Translations under genes and position numbers: made by a program
Notes under the pieces: model-generated
The model's input: only the letters and a program-made list of their open reading frames with translations
What the model was told of the DNA's origin: nothing
Databases searched by the model: none
Shown here: positions 8,307-15,971 of the stretch, in pieces
How the letters are laid out: each line of letters begins with the position of its first letter
Numbering within the stretch: the first letter of the stretch is position 1
Assembly (NCBI GenBank): GCA_030524525.1
Contig: JAUNGI010000003.1
Coordinates: 1 to 64,000 of the forward strand
DNA: 64,000 nucleotides
Source: Lachnospiraceae bacterium
GTDB lineage: Bacteria; Bacillota; Clostridia; Lachnospirales; Lachnospiraceae
Direction: 5' to 3'

Positions 8307-9068
8307 TTGGGATACAAAAAGCTAATATCCCCGGAGTTCCGGGTGACGGTAGGAGATTATGAGATAACGGACGGGATAGAGGTGGAGTGCTTCTCAAGCA
8401 AGGAGTCTCACATGGACTGGTGCCGGGTGGAGCTGTCCCCAAAGCTTCAGGGTGTCCTGAAGCTTGAGGATATGGATGAGGCAAGCGTGGAGCTTGGGTA
8501 TGAGGATGACTTTGACAGCCTGATTGAGGGCTATGTCAGATGCGGTGACACGGACTACTGGAAAGAGATAATGATAAAAGATGACATGATGAAGCTTGAC
8601 AGAGTGACCATCAAGGCATCCTTTGTAGACTGTGAGCCGCAGGATGTCATCCGGTATGTACTGGCTTGCGCCGGAATTGAAAACTATGTCCTGTCTGAAG
8701 AGAATTATGGAAAAAAAGACCTTTTTGTTATCGACAAAAAGAGCGGCATCAATACCATAGCGGAAGTCAACAGCTCATGGGGCATCAAGAACCCATTCTT
8801 CTTTCAGAAAAAGGTGTTCTATTGGGGCACAAATGAAGAACAGAAGGAGATATATGTCCTTGAGGAGGATGAAACCATCCTGTCCCTGAATAAGTATGGA
8901 GACCTTTGGGAAGCGGAGACAATAGCCATCCCTTGGATACACCACAGCCAAGAGGTTGAGGTGCAGCACAGCAAGTACAGCGGCATTGTGACCGTGGAAA
9001 AGACGATAGTGAGAAGTGACGATACCGGGGCAGTACACATGTATATCTATTTTGCAGGAGGTGAGTGA
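8307..9068 (+). CDS. Baseplate hub protein (gpD / Mu gpP / XkdQ-like)
   Basis: About 253 residues. The N-terminus (KLISPEFRVTVGDYEITDGIEVECFSSKE) and WCRVELSPKL resemble hub proteins of contractile tails. A later part has the pattern of a second beta domain with residues such as EEDETILSLNKYGDLWEAETIAIPW. It should form the trimeric hub between tube and spike. The TTG at 8307 was chosen: AGGAGG at 8293-8298 is 8 bases upstream, while the in-frame GTG at 8298 overlaps that site. The spike gene follows after 1 bp. Confidence 0.65.
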   Translation: MGYKKLISPEFRVTVGDYEITDGIEVECFSSKESHMDWCRVELSPKLQGVLKLEDMDEASVELGYEDDFDSLIEGYVRCGDTDYWKEIMIKDDMMKLDRVTIKASFVDCEPQDVIRYVLACAGIENYVLSEENYGKKDLFVIDKKSGINTIAEVNSSWGIKNPFFFQKKVFYWGTNEEQKEIYVLEEDETILSLNKYGDLWEAETIAIPWIHHSQEVEVQHSKYSGIVTVEKTIVRSDDTGAVHMYIYFAGGE

Positions 9069-9069
9069 G

Positions 9070-9363
9070 ATGTCTGACATGATGAAGATATTTGTGGAGC
9101 AGGAGCTTCAAAATCAGATAAAGAAGAATTATCCGCACATGCAGTATCCTCCCGGCTTGTATGCAAAAGTGGTAGCGGTGAAGCAGGACGGGGAGCTGTA
9201 TGAGGCAACTCTCAAGATACTTGACAAAAACAGGCAGCCGGACAGCAGTTTCCCGGAAGTCCCGAAGGTAAAGACGGATATACCTGTCCTGAAGAATGAG
9301 ATTGTGGCAATCGTGCTCATGTATGGTGAGTGCAAGCCTTATATCATAGGGAGGTGCTTCTGA
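9070..9363 (+). CDS. Baseplate spike / assembly protein V-like (Mu gp45-like OB domain)
   Basis: 97 residues beginning MSDMMKIFVEQEL with AGGAGG about 9 bases upstream. The core (GLYAKVVAVKQDGELYEATLKIL, then VLKNEIVAIVLMYGECKPYIIGRCF) has the five-strand rhythm of the OB-fold at the N-terminus of gpV/gp45 spike proteins. It lacks a long beta-helix tip, so it may be only the hub-plug part. Its stop overlaps the ATG of the next gene (TGATG). Placement after the hub and before the gp46-like gene matches Mu. Confidence 0.6.
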   Translation: MSDMMKIFVEQELQNQIKKNYPHMQYPPGLYAKVVAVKQDGELYEATLKILDKNRQPDSSFPEVPKVKTDIPVLKNEIVAIVLMYGECKPYIIGRCF

Positions 9364-9788
9364 TGCAGATAACAGGCGCAAATGATGTAGACATCATGCT
9401 TGATGAAGACGGTCAGCCCGTGTCAGACGGGAACGGGGACACCGCCCTTGTATCAGATGACGGGTGTTGGCTTCAGGATATTAAGAATGAGGCAATGACC
9501 GAAGAGGGAGAGCTCTTCTATGAGGACGAGGAAGGGGATGCAAGCTATGGGTGGAGCCTGCTTGACTTTATGCAGGGAGAGTATGATGACTTCACGAAGA
9601 TGGAGATACAGCAGCGCATCCGTTCCAAGATGTCCAAGAGGGACTATATTGATGCCGGAAGCATACAGACGGAGGTGGACTTTGACGGGCACCTCTACCA
9701 TATCAGGGTAGCTTTCCGGAAGACAGACAGTGAGAGCGAGTACAACATTGACATTGAGAGCAATGGCGTGGAGGTGATTGTGGAATGA
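9363..9788 (+). CDS. Baseplate wedge protein (Mu gp46 / DUF2634-like)
   Basis: 141 residues. The C-terminal half (QQRIRSKMSKRDYIDAG, EVDFDGHLYHIRVAFRKTDS, YNIDIESNGVEVIVE) fits the gp25/gp46 wedge fold: a helix followed by antiparallel strands. The N-terminus is acidic, and residues ALVSDDGCWLQDIKNEAM match the usual opening of such proteins, where the gene product describes a local tail coordinate frame. Start and stop overlap both neighbours (TGATG at 9361-9365; the next ATG lies at 9785), indicating translational coupling. It should link hub and gp47-like wedge. Confidence 0.65.
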   Translation: MQITGANDVDIMLDEDGQPVSDGNGDTALVSDDGCWLQDIKNEAMTEEGELFYEDEEGDASYGWSLLDFMQGEYDDFTKMEIQQRIRSKMSKRDYIDAGSIQTEVDFDGHLYHIRVAFRKTDSESEYNIDIESNGVEVIVE

Positions 9789-10936
9789 TAGATGAGAGCA
9801 TCATGGAGAAGATTATCCCGATACCGGATGAGGATGAAGAAATGGAAAATGTGCAGGGAGAGCTTGAAGATGAGGGCTTCCCCATAACGAACTTCAAAAA
9901 AGGCGGCATCTTCTATCACCTTTGCCGGATGCTTGTGACCATATACATAGAGCTGAAGGAGCTTGCCCGGACTATCGTGAATAGCTGCTTCATCAAGCAC
10001 GCTGAAGGGGACTGGCTGAAGATTAAGGCAGCCGATTACTCCAAGCAGCAGAAGGAGGCAAAGAAAGCCAAAGGATATGTGAGCATATACCGGAGCGAAT
10101 ACAACAACGCCCTTCAGGTCACGAAGGGGCATTGCTTTAAGACAGAGCCGGATGCCGGGGGCAAGGAGCTGAAGTTCTATTGCTGTGAGAACACGGTCAT
10201 TGATGCCGGGGAGCCTTTGGGAATGGTGCTTGTGGAGGCGGAGGAAGCCGGGACTTATTACAACATAGCACCGGGCAGGATAACCATATCCATGATACAC
10301 CTTGACGGTGTGGATTATGTGACCAATGAAGAGGACTGGCTCTTTGAGGAAGGAGCCGAGGAGGAAGACCTTGAAGACCTCCGGGATAGGTGTATGAGCT
10401 CATGGGCGGAACTGGCTACAAGGACGATAGAGGAGAAGCTCCGGAACGCCGCAAAGTCGGTACCCGGTGTGTTGGATGCCCGGATTGATGCACAGCATCC
10501 GAGGGGGCAGGGTACCGTGGATGTGATTGTCACGGGGGCAGCCGGGGAAGCTTCCCCGGAACTGATAAGGAAAGTGGGGGAAGCCATTGAGCCCCTGAAG
10601 GGCAACTATGAGGACTACCTTGTGAAGTCCAGTGAGATAGTGAGGCAGGACTTTGAGCTTGTGGTGTACCTTGCTGAAGATGCGGCAACGGATGGGGTGG
10701 ATGCACAGGCAGAAAAGCTCATTGAGGACATGATGGCTCTGACAAGGGGAGAAATGAATACCCTGTACAGGGACAGCATTATCCAAGTGCTTAGTACGAA
10801 GATTGAGGAATACCGGAAGACGGACATCCTGCAACCGCCTGATGACATGGTTCTTGAGCAGGACAAGGTCATCATGGCAGGGGACATCACCGTGACTGTC
10901 CGGAACGTAGCACAGAGCGCAAGGGGGAAGGAGTGA
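9785..10936 (+). CDS. Baseplate J-like protein (Mu gp47)
   Basis: 383 residues with clear baseplate J features: NCFxKHAEGDWL-type opening of the core, a KGHCFKTEPDAGGKELKFY segment, AEEAGTYYNIAPGRI (the family's conserved GxxxNV-type turn), and the C-terminal EEEDLEDLRDRCMSSWAEL followed by VPGVLDARIDAQHPRGQGTVDVIV. The protein forms wedge arms around the hub. A GGAGGTGATTG sequence precedes the ATG. The order gp46-gp47-gp48 is kept. Confidence 0.85.
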   Translation: MIDESIMEKIIPIPDEDEEMENVQGELEDEGFPITNFKKGGIFYHLCRMLVTIYIELKELARTIVNSCFIKHAEGDWLKIKAADYSKQQKEAKKAKGYVSIYRSEYNNALQVTKGHCFKTEPDAGGKELKFYCCENTVIDAGEPLGMVLVEAEEAGTYYNIAPGRITISMIHLDGVDYVTNEEDWLFEEGAEEEDLEDLRDRCMSSWAELATRTIEEKLRNAAKSVPGVLDARIDAQHPRGQGTVDVIVTGAAGEASPELIRKVGEAIEPLKGNYEDYLVKSSEIVRQDFELVVYLAEDAATDGVDAQAEKLIEDMMALTRGEMNTLYRDSIIQVLSTKIEEYRKTDILQPPDDMVLEQDKVIMAGDITVTVRNVAQSARGKE

Positions 10937-10943
10937 TGCCACC

Positions 10944-12245
10944 GTGATAGAGAATTTTATTGAATACATGTGGTATCTGCTCACTACTCCATTTAAGAAG
11001 CTGAAGAAATCCCTGAATAAGTGGTACACCTTTTGCCGGGTGTTCGGTAAGAGGTTTGACGAGGCGAAGGAGGACATCCTCCGGGCAAGGGATGAAGGCA
11101 TGGTTGCCACATGCAGCCACGAGATGCTCCCGGTACATGGAGCTGACCGGAGGCTCACCCGGTATGAAGGAGAGCATCCGGAGAACTTCCGCTCAAGGAT
11201 AGCCATGTATGAGGAGATATGCAAGCTTGGCGGAACCAATGAGGGCGTGCTGCTTGCGGTCAAGACCCTTGGCTATGCCTCCCCGGTCTTGGTGAGGGCA
11301 AATGACCTGACAGGCTTTGTCCATTTCACACTGGATGGAAGCTGGCTCCTTGACGGGAGCCGGATATTGGAGTCTGACACATTGGAAAACAGGTGGGCGG
11401 AGTTCTACATCATCATTGTGATGGATGTGGATGAGGAGCATCCTATCAGCTTTGACATCATGAGGAAGACCGTCAGGAAGTGGAAAGAGGTAGGGGCGAA
11501 GGACAACTACTTCTTCCGGTACAACTTGGCTGTCAAGGAGATACACACCGGGAACTTCCTAGAGGTGCTCTATAAGAAGTACCTACACTATTATGACTAC
11601 AGGAAGCTTGACGGGATGTGGAAACTTGACGGGAGCTATGTACTGGATGCGGAGATGACCCACATCAGCAGCCGGGTAGGATACCGGTATGAGAGCAGCT
11701 ATGGGCTCCATGAAGCCGGGCTTGCTGCCATGGCTTACAATTACGCCTGCCGGGTGGTAGAGAGTGCCATCCTGAAGGCAGTATACAGCTTCAGGATGTA
11801 CTACTATGATTATCTGAAGACAGATGGCTCATGGCAGACAGACGGAAGCCATGCGGTGGATGCGGAGATGTCCCAAAGGGATATGAAATGGGGCACCATC
11901 TTCCGGCATCAGCATGAAGAGGAGCTCATCCTGAAGCAGAGGTACCGGATGCCGCCCTGTGAAGAGGCATACAGCATCAGGAAGGCATTGGAAAGGTACC
12001 GGATGGTCATTGATTACTATGACTATCTGAAGCTCAATGGGCTGTGGAAGCTGACGGGCTCCCGGCTCTTGGATGCACAGAGGACAGAATACACCACCAA
12101 GCAGGCGTACCGCTTTGGTGTAGAACATACAAGGGAGTACATGGTGATATGGCATGAGGAGCACAACCTCATCTTCCTTGATGGAACATGGAGCCTTGAC
12201 GGTTCCAAGACAATAGATGCTTGGCAGAAAACGGAGGTATTGTAG
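10944..12245 (+). CDS. Baseplate wedge protein (Mu gp48 / tail protein I-like) with LDGxWxLDGS repeats
   Basis: 433 residues, GTG start at 10944 with AAGGAG 11 bases upstream. The N-terminal half (residues 1 to about 210) has the gp48-like helical opening and the segment HPENFRSRIAMYEEICKLGG. The rest contains five copies of a motif of the form LDGxWxLDGSxxLDA, near residues 133, 226, 292, 363 and 413. Three of them are preceded by YYDY and separated by helical spacers of about 45-55 residues. The repeats probably form stacked beta-hairpins that carry the fibre. In Mu the equivalent protein is shorter, so this one is extended by repetition. Confidence 0.7.
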   Translation: MIENFIEYMWYLLTTPFKKLKKSLNKWYTFCRVFGKRFDEAKEDILRARDEGMVATCSHEMLPVHGADRRLTRYEGEHPENFRSRIAMYEEICKLGGTNEGVLLAVKTLGYASPVLVRANDLTGFVHFTLDGSWLLDGSRILESDTLENRWAEFYIIIVMDVDEEHPISFDIMRKTVRKWKEVGAKDNYFFRYNLAVKEIHTGNFLEVLYKKYLHYYDYRKLDGMWKLDGSYVLDAEMTHISSRVGYRYESSYGLHEAGLAAMAYNYACRVVESAILKAVYSFRMYYYDYLKTDGSWQTDGSHAVDAEMSQRDMKWGTIFRHQHEEELILKQRYRMPPCEEAYSIRKALERYRMVIDYYDYLKLNGLWKLTGSRLLDAQRTEYTTKQAYRFGVEHTREYMVIWHEEHNLIFLDGTWSLDGSKTIDAWQKTEVL

Positions 12246-12246
12246 A

Positions 12247-12627
12247 ATGGCAACAAAAAGCGTAATAACCAAAATCAGAAGAAAAAAGATGGCTGAAGCA
12301 AGCCATACAACCGGGAAGATTGCAAAAATCACGCACATTGCACTTGGTTCCGGTGGAGTCAACGGAGACGGTACCGTGATTGTGCCGCTTGCGGAGAATG
12401 TGGCACTGAAGAGCGAGGTGGTAAGAAAGCCATACACCTCATCAACCAAGACTTCAGACACATCCTATGAGTATACCATCAAGCTTGAGGAAGATGAGCT
12501 TGTGGGCGTATTCATCAGTGAGATGGCACTCATTGACGAGGACGGGGATGTGGTGGCGTTCTCTAACTTCCTTGCAAAAGGCAAGGATGAGACAGAGGTG
12601 ACATTCACCATTGAAGACAATTACTAG
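12247..12627 (+). CDS. Phage tail-collar fibre-like protein
   Basis: 126 residues starting MATKSVITKIRRKKMAEASH, preceded by CGGAGG. The segments ITHIALGSGGVNGDGTVIVPL, KTSDTSYEYTIKLEEDELVG and FISEMALIDEDGDVVAFSNF match the N-terminal collar domain of tail fibres (DUF3751-type). It would join the baseplate to the receptor-binding protein encoded next. It is much shorter than usual fibres: the collar domain and the DGR-diversified tip are separate genes here. Confidence 0.7.
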   Translation: MATKSVITKIRRKKMAEASHTTGKIAKITHIALGSGGVNGDGTVIVPLAENVALKSEVVRKPYTSSTKTSDTSYEYTIKLEEDELVGVFISEMALIDEDGDVVAFSNFLAKGKDETEVTFTIEDNY

Positions 12628-12640
12628 GAGGTAGATGAAA

Positions 12641-13564
12641 ATGGCAAATTTAACAGCAGCGGATAGCCCGGAGCTTGTCCTTCAGATGACAGCAATGGAA
12701 AGGACTACCCCGGCACACTATGATGAATGGAATGTGAGGCATCAGCAGTTCCTTGACAATGACAAATACCTGAATGAGCAGTTTGTCAATGTCTTTTCCG
12801 ACAGCGCAGCGGCTCATAATTCCATCTACAGAGGCAAGAACCTCACCAACGTGTACACGGTTGATGAGATATGCGAGCGCATCAGCGCAGGAACTTTCAA
12901 AGACCTCTACATAGGGGATTACTTTGATGTGAGTATCACTACAAGTTTGGGCGATACCGAGACGGTCAGATGTGTCTTAGCAGGCTTTGACATTATGTGG
13001 AACAATGGAGACACAGCTTTTACAAAGCACCATGCTGTGATTGTGCCGAAGGACTGCTTCAAGACCAAGGCAAAGATGAATGAAACTAATGTGACCACCG
13101 GAGGATATGCAGGCTCCGCCATGCACACGGAGGTGCTCCCGGTTTATGCGGCAGCCTTGCAAACAGCCCTGAATAATCATATAATTAGCCACAGAGAGCT
13201 GCTCTCAACAGCAGTATCTACAACAGGCAACTCCAACGCAGGGGCAGGCTTTACAGGTTATGCAAGCAGTTGGGCGTGGAGTGACTGCCTGCTTAGGCTG
13301 ATGAGTGAGATACAGGTATATGGTTCCACGGTGCTTAGTTCGTCCTTCTATGACACAGGCAATGCCAATATCCAGTTCCCGTTGTTCCGGTTAGCCCCTA
13401 ACCTGAAGGTAGCAGGGCTTGGACATAACGGTAGCAGGATGTGGTATTATTTGAGTGCTGTGGTGTCGGCGGCGGCGTTTGCTTATTGTTACATTATTGG
13501 TGTTAGTTATTATCACTCCGCCGCCGGGGATGGTGGCGTGCGCCCGTATTTCTGTATCGGTTAA
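12641..13564 (+). CDS. DGR target protein: receptor-binding tail tip with C-type-lectin-like variable domain
   Basis: 307 residues. The N-terminal part (ERTTPAHYDEWNVRHQQFLDND) looks like a fibre-attachment segment. The rest is a C-type-lectin-like domain in the style of DGR targets, with WSDCLLRLMSE, FPLFRLAP, RMWYYLS and the closing GDGGVRPYFCIG. Residues about 274-304 are encoded by the variable repeat, so the last surface loop of the domain is the diversified site. Aromatic residues (Tyr, Phe) fill many variable positions. The ATG at 12641 was preferred to one at 12635 because AGGAGG at 12626-12631 gives a 9-base spacing. It probably binds host surface receptors, as Mtd does in Bordetella phage BPP-1. 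Confidence 0.9.
   Translation: MANLTAADSPELVLQMTAMERTTPAHYDEWNVRHQQFLDNDKYLNEQFVNVFSDSAAAHNSIYRGKNLTNVYTVDEICERISAGTFKDLYIGDYFDVSITTSLGDTETVRCVLAGFDIMWNNGDTAFTKHHAVIVPKDCFKTKAKMNETNVTTGGYAGSAMHTEVLPVYAAALQTALNNHIISHRELLSTAVSTTGNSNAGAGFTGYASSWAWSDCLLRLMSEIQVYGSTVLSSSFYDTGNANIQFPLFRLAPNLKVAGLGHNGSRMWYYLSAVVSAAAFAYCYIIGVSYYHSAAGDGGVRPYFCIG
13453..13557 (+). repeat. DGR variable repeat (VR)
   Basis: The 95-base core 13453-13547 aligns without gaps to TR 14256-14350 (offset 803). It differs at nine positions, all adenines in TR: 13484, 13490, 13494, 13497, 13502, 13503, 13508, 13511 and 13547. Eight are A to T and one is A to G. The 76 non-A bases of the core are identical. The last ten bases (13548-13557) differ at non-A sites, consistent with IMH versus IMH*. 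The repeat encodes the final variable loop and lies immediately before the stop codon. Confidence 0.95.
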
Positions 13565-13570
13565 TCTTTA

Positions 13571-13595
13571 ATCTGCCCCCTGTATGGGGGCAGAT
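13571..13595 (+). other. Hairpin/cruciform downstream of VR
   Basis: ATCTGCCCCC (13571-13580) and GGGGGCAGAT (13586-13595) form a perfect 10-bp stem with loop TGTAT. It starts 7 bases after the target stop codon. Similar stem-loops just 3' of VR are known to aid target recognition in DGR homing. No T-run follows, so it is less likely to be only a terminator. Confidence 0.75.
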
Positions 13596-13615
13596 GACCG
13601 GAAGGAGGAAACAGG

Positions 13616-14212
13616 TTGAGCGTACTGAAGAATAAAAGAAGTGTATCCAGTTTGGAGTTCTATCATAATGCCATAACGCTCCGGAGAGAAATTACCATGC
13701 TGCTTCTCCGTGACTTTGGCATCAAGGACAAAGTGAGGAGCATCAAGTCATTGTATGGGGTGCCGGGGATGGAGCCGGAGGACGAGCAAAAGTTCCGGGA
13801 GATAGTGGAAAAATATGAAATGAAAGCCACGATAATAGAGGAGTATCCGGCATGGCTCATTGACAAGATGCGGAATAACATCATGAATATCCTCCACAAC
13901 ATGATAATGAACATCACGCAGGCAAACACCATCTATCCAGTATGTGAGAGTGAGTTCTATGACCGGAGAAACTTCCAAAATCATGCCATAGGGAACTGTG
14001 AGCAGCTCCTTCAGGAGATGCAGTACATCATTTCTATCATCCCGGTGGATGCACAGAAGTACATGAGATATGTGGACATGATTGAGAAGGAGATAGCCCT
14101 CCTGAAGGGATGGAGAAAGAGTGACAACCGGATACTGAAGAAAATCAGGGAAAACGAAGCAGCCAAGGCGCAGAAAGAAAGCACTTCCCAAAAGGCTGAA
14201 AAGAAAGTATAA
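13616..14212 (+). CDS. avd: DGR accessory variability protein (Avd-like)
   Basis: 198 residues, starting at TTG (13616) with GGAGG about 9 bases upstream. The protein is almost entirely helical: SSLEFYHNAITLRREITMLL, a middle block rich in Met/Ile/Asn (RNNIMNILHNMIMNITQAN), NCEQLLQEMQYIISIIP, and a charged C-terminal helix. This is consistent with the four-helix-bundle Avd proteins that bind the DGR RT and template RNA. It lies between target and TR as in BPP-1. It is longer than the roughly 130-residue Avd of BPP-1, with an extra basic tail (after about residue 165) that could contact RNA. Call rests on context plus helical pattern. Confidence 0.75.
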   Translation: MSVLKNKRSVSSLEFYHNAITLRREITMLLLRDFGIKDKVRSIKSLYGVPGMEPEDEQKFREIVEKYEMKATIIEEYPAWLIDKMRNNIMNILHNMIMNITQANTIYPVCESEFYDRRNFQNHAIGNCEQLLQEMQYIISIIPVDAQKYMRYVDMIEKEIALLKGWRKSDNRILKKIRENEAAKAQKESTSQKAEKKV

Positions 14213-14255
14213 TTATCCGGGGCAAGCTTTGTATCAAGAGTCATATCCCAACGCA

Positions 14256-14360
14256 GAGTGCTGTGGTGTCGGCGGCGGCGTTTGCTAATTGTAACAATAA
14301 TGGTAATAGTAATAATCACTCCGCCGCCGGGGATGGTGGCGTGCGCCCGATTTCGTGTAT
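14256..14360 (+). repeat. DGR template repeat (TR)
   Basis: Non-coding copy of the VR region between avd and the RT gene. In the VR frame it would read SAVVSAAAFANCNNNGNSNNHSAA-like residues, that is, seven AAT/AAC codons clustered at the variable positions, the classic AAY design for A-directed mutagenesis. The core has 19 adenines; 9 are altered in VR. A flanking GC-rich block (14317-14349) is identical in both copies and is the likely start of the IMH-type element. Confidence 0.95.
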
Positions 14361-14518
14361 GTATACTAAGTGTAGGCTAAGTGCCGATATACGATACAGG
14401 AAAGGAAAGCTTGACCTTCCGAAAGGTAAAGAAGCCCATCTTCTAGTAGAGGGAGGATGGGGGAGCATCTTGATGTACCCTGATACGTCAGTTGGTACTA
14501 GAAACGAGGTGAAACTCT
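14361..14518 (+). ncRNA. TR-RT spacer, likely part of the DGR template RNA
   Basis: No convincing gene lies between TR and RT. The stretch can fold: ACCTT/AAGGT around CCGA near 14416-14429, and CCCATC/GATGGG near 14435-14461. In BPP-1 the equivalent spacer is needed to bind RT-Avd and to prime cDNA synthesis, so a similar role is inferred. GAGGTG near 14505 is the ribosome site of the RT gene. Confidence 0.5.
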
Positions 14519-15730
14519 ATGAAAGATATGGAGTCTGTATATGATGCCAACTCCCTGCTTGATGCCTTTAACAGGTCTAAGAAGGGGACAGGGTGGAAGG
14601 AGTCAGTACAGCGGTATGAAATGAACCTTTTGAGGAATATCAACCAAACTCAAAAGGAGCTGAAGGATGGAACCTATGAGCAGAAGGACTTCTATGAGTT
14701 CAAGCTGCAAGAGAGGGGCAAGACAAGACATATCAAGTCCATGCACATCTCTGACCGGGTGGTACAGAGGTCAGTCTGTGACAACGTGCTTGTCCCGGAG
14801 CTCTCCAAGTACCTGACCTATGACAATGGGGCATCCATGGAGGGCAAGGGTATCCATTTTGCAAGGAAGAGGTTGAGCACACATCTTCACAAGTTCTACC
14901 GGAAGCACAAAAGCAATGAAGGGTATGTGCTGCTGATTGATTTTAGCAAATTCTTTGATAACATAGTCCATGACGGGCTGATAAGGGAGATGCGGAAAAA
15001 GATTGGCGATAAGGAGACCATGGACTTCATTGAGAAGCTCATAGACACCTTCAGGGTGGATGTTTCCTACATGACGGATGAAGAATATGCCAACTGCATG
15101 AATACGCTGTACAACGCTTTGGAACACGCTGAAATTGACAAGGCAAAGCTGACAGGCGAAAAGTACATGAGGAAGTCTGTGGGTATTGGAAGCCAAATAT
15201 CCCAAATATCCGGAGTTTACTATCCGACAAGGATAGACAACTACTGTAAGATTGTGAGAGGGCTGAAATACTATGGACGGTACATGGATGACATCTATAT
15301 CATCCATGAAGACAAGGAGTACCTGAAGGGACTCCTGAATGACATACACGGGATATGTGATGAGCTTGGGCTTTTTATCAATCCGAAGAAAACACAGATA
15401 GTAAAGCTGTCCCATGGCTTCACATTCCTTAAAATCAAATATAAGCTCACAGAGACAGGGAAAGTACAGGAACGCATCAGCAAGGAGTCCGTCACAAGAC
15501 AGCGGAGAAAGCTGAAGAAGTTCCGGGAGCTCATGGATGCAGGGAAGATGTCCTTTGCAGATGTGAGGTGTTCCTATGACTCATGGAAGGGCGGTGTGAG
15601 CCATTATGACTCATACAACGTAGTCAAAAGCATGGATAAGCTCTTTGATGAGCTTTTCATCCAACCGTTTATTGAAGGAGGACACAATAATGGCAGCAAT
15701 GAAGAAAAACGAGATAGAGCAGAAAATTAG
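14519..15730 (+). CDS. DGR reverse transcriptase
   Basis: 403 residues. RT motifs in order: a SMHISDRVVQRSVCDNVLVP block (about residues 76-95), DFSKFFDN with the first catalytic Asp at 141, GIGSQISQISGVYY (222-235, the motif 4 block in which DGR enzymes carry variants of GNxxSQ), and YMDD at 255-258 in YYGRYMDDIYII. A thumb-like basic region follows (TRQRRKLKKFRELM). Lack of group II maturase or endonuclease domains, the size, and the adjacent TR/VR pair identify it as the DGR RT. It copies TR RNA with errors at adenines. Its 3' end overlaps the next small ORF by 41 bases. Confidence 0.95.
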   Translation: MKDMESVYDANSLLDAFNRSKKGTGWKESVQRYEMNLLRNINQTQKELKDGTYEQKDFYEFKLQERGKTRHIKSMHISDRVVQRSVCDNVLVPELSKYLTYDNGASMEGKGIHFARKRLSTHLHKFYRKHKSNEGYVLLIDFSKFFDNIVHDGLIREMRKKIGDKETMDFIEKLIDTFRVDVSYMTDEEYANCMNTLYNALEHAEIDKAKLTGEKYMRKSVGIGSQISQISGVYYPTRIDNYCKIVRGLKYYGRYMDDIYIIHEDKEYLKGLLNDIHGICDELGLFINPKKTQIVKLSHGFTFLKIKYKLTETGKVQERISKESVTRQRRKLKKFRELMDAGKMSFADVRCSYDSWKGGVSHYDSYNVVKSMDKLFDELFIQPFIEGGHNNGSNEEKRDRAEN

Positions 15731-15941
15731 AGACCTGAAAACCAAGCTCTCCTGTCAGGAGTCGGATATTGGTGACTGGAAGATTGCCAAGTGCATTGAG
15801 TATTCCACGCTTGGCATGGAGCCACCCTATGACCTTCAGGAGCTCCACAAGCAGAGACAGGTCATCCGTGATGAGATTGGAGCCTTGGAAGAGGAGCTTG
15901 CAAAGTGCGGAGATGAGGATGAAGCCGCTGCTGAAGAGTAG
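15690..15941 (+). CDS. Small coiled-coil protein overlapping the DGR RT gene (possible second accessory factor)
   Basis: 83 residues starting MAAMKKNEIEQKIRDLKTKL. AAGGAGG lies 8-9 bases upstream of the ATG inside the RT gene. It has two heptad-like helices separated by DWKIAKCIEYSTLGMEPPYD, and an acidic end (KCGDEDEAAAEE). The strong ribosome site, overlap with the RT gene and position before the terminator indicate it is translated with the DGR operon. I do not recognise its family. It could be an RT partner or an unrelated phage moron protein. Confidence 0.65.
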   Translation: MAAMKKNEIEQKIRDLKTKLSCQESDIGDWKIAKCIEYSTLGMEPPYDLQELHKQRQVIRDEIGALEEELAKCGDEDEAAAEE

Positions 15942-15971
15942 GCGTTATTTGCAAAATTATTGTCAAAAAAG

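Noticed and set aside
14263..14544. 93-codon frame covering the TR
   Set aside because: It overlaps the template repeat and the start of the RT gene, and the predicted protein is simply the TR read in the VR frame. TR is expected to act as RNA, not as a coding sequence.
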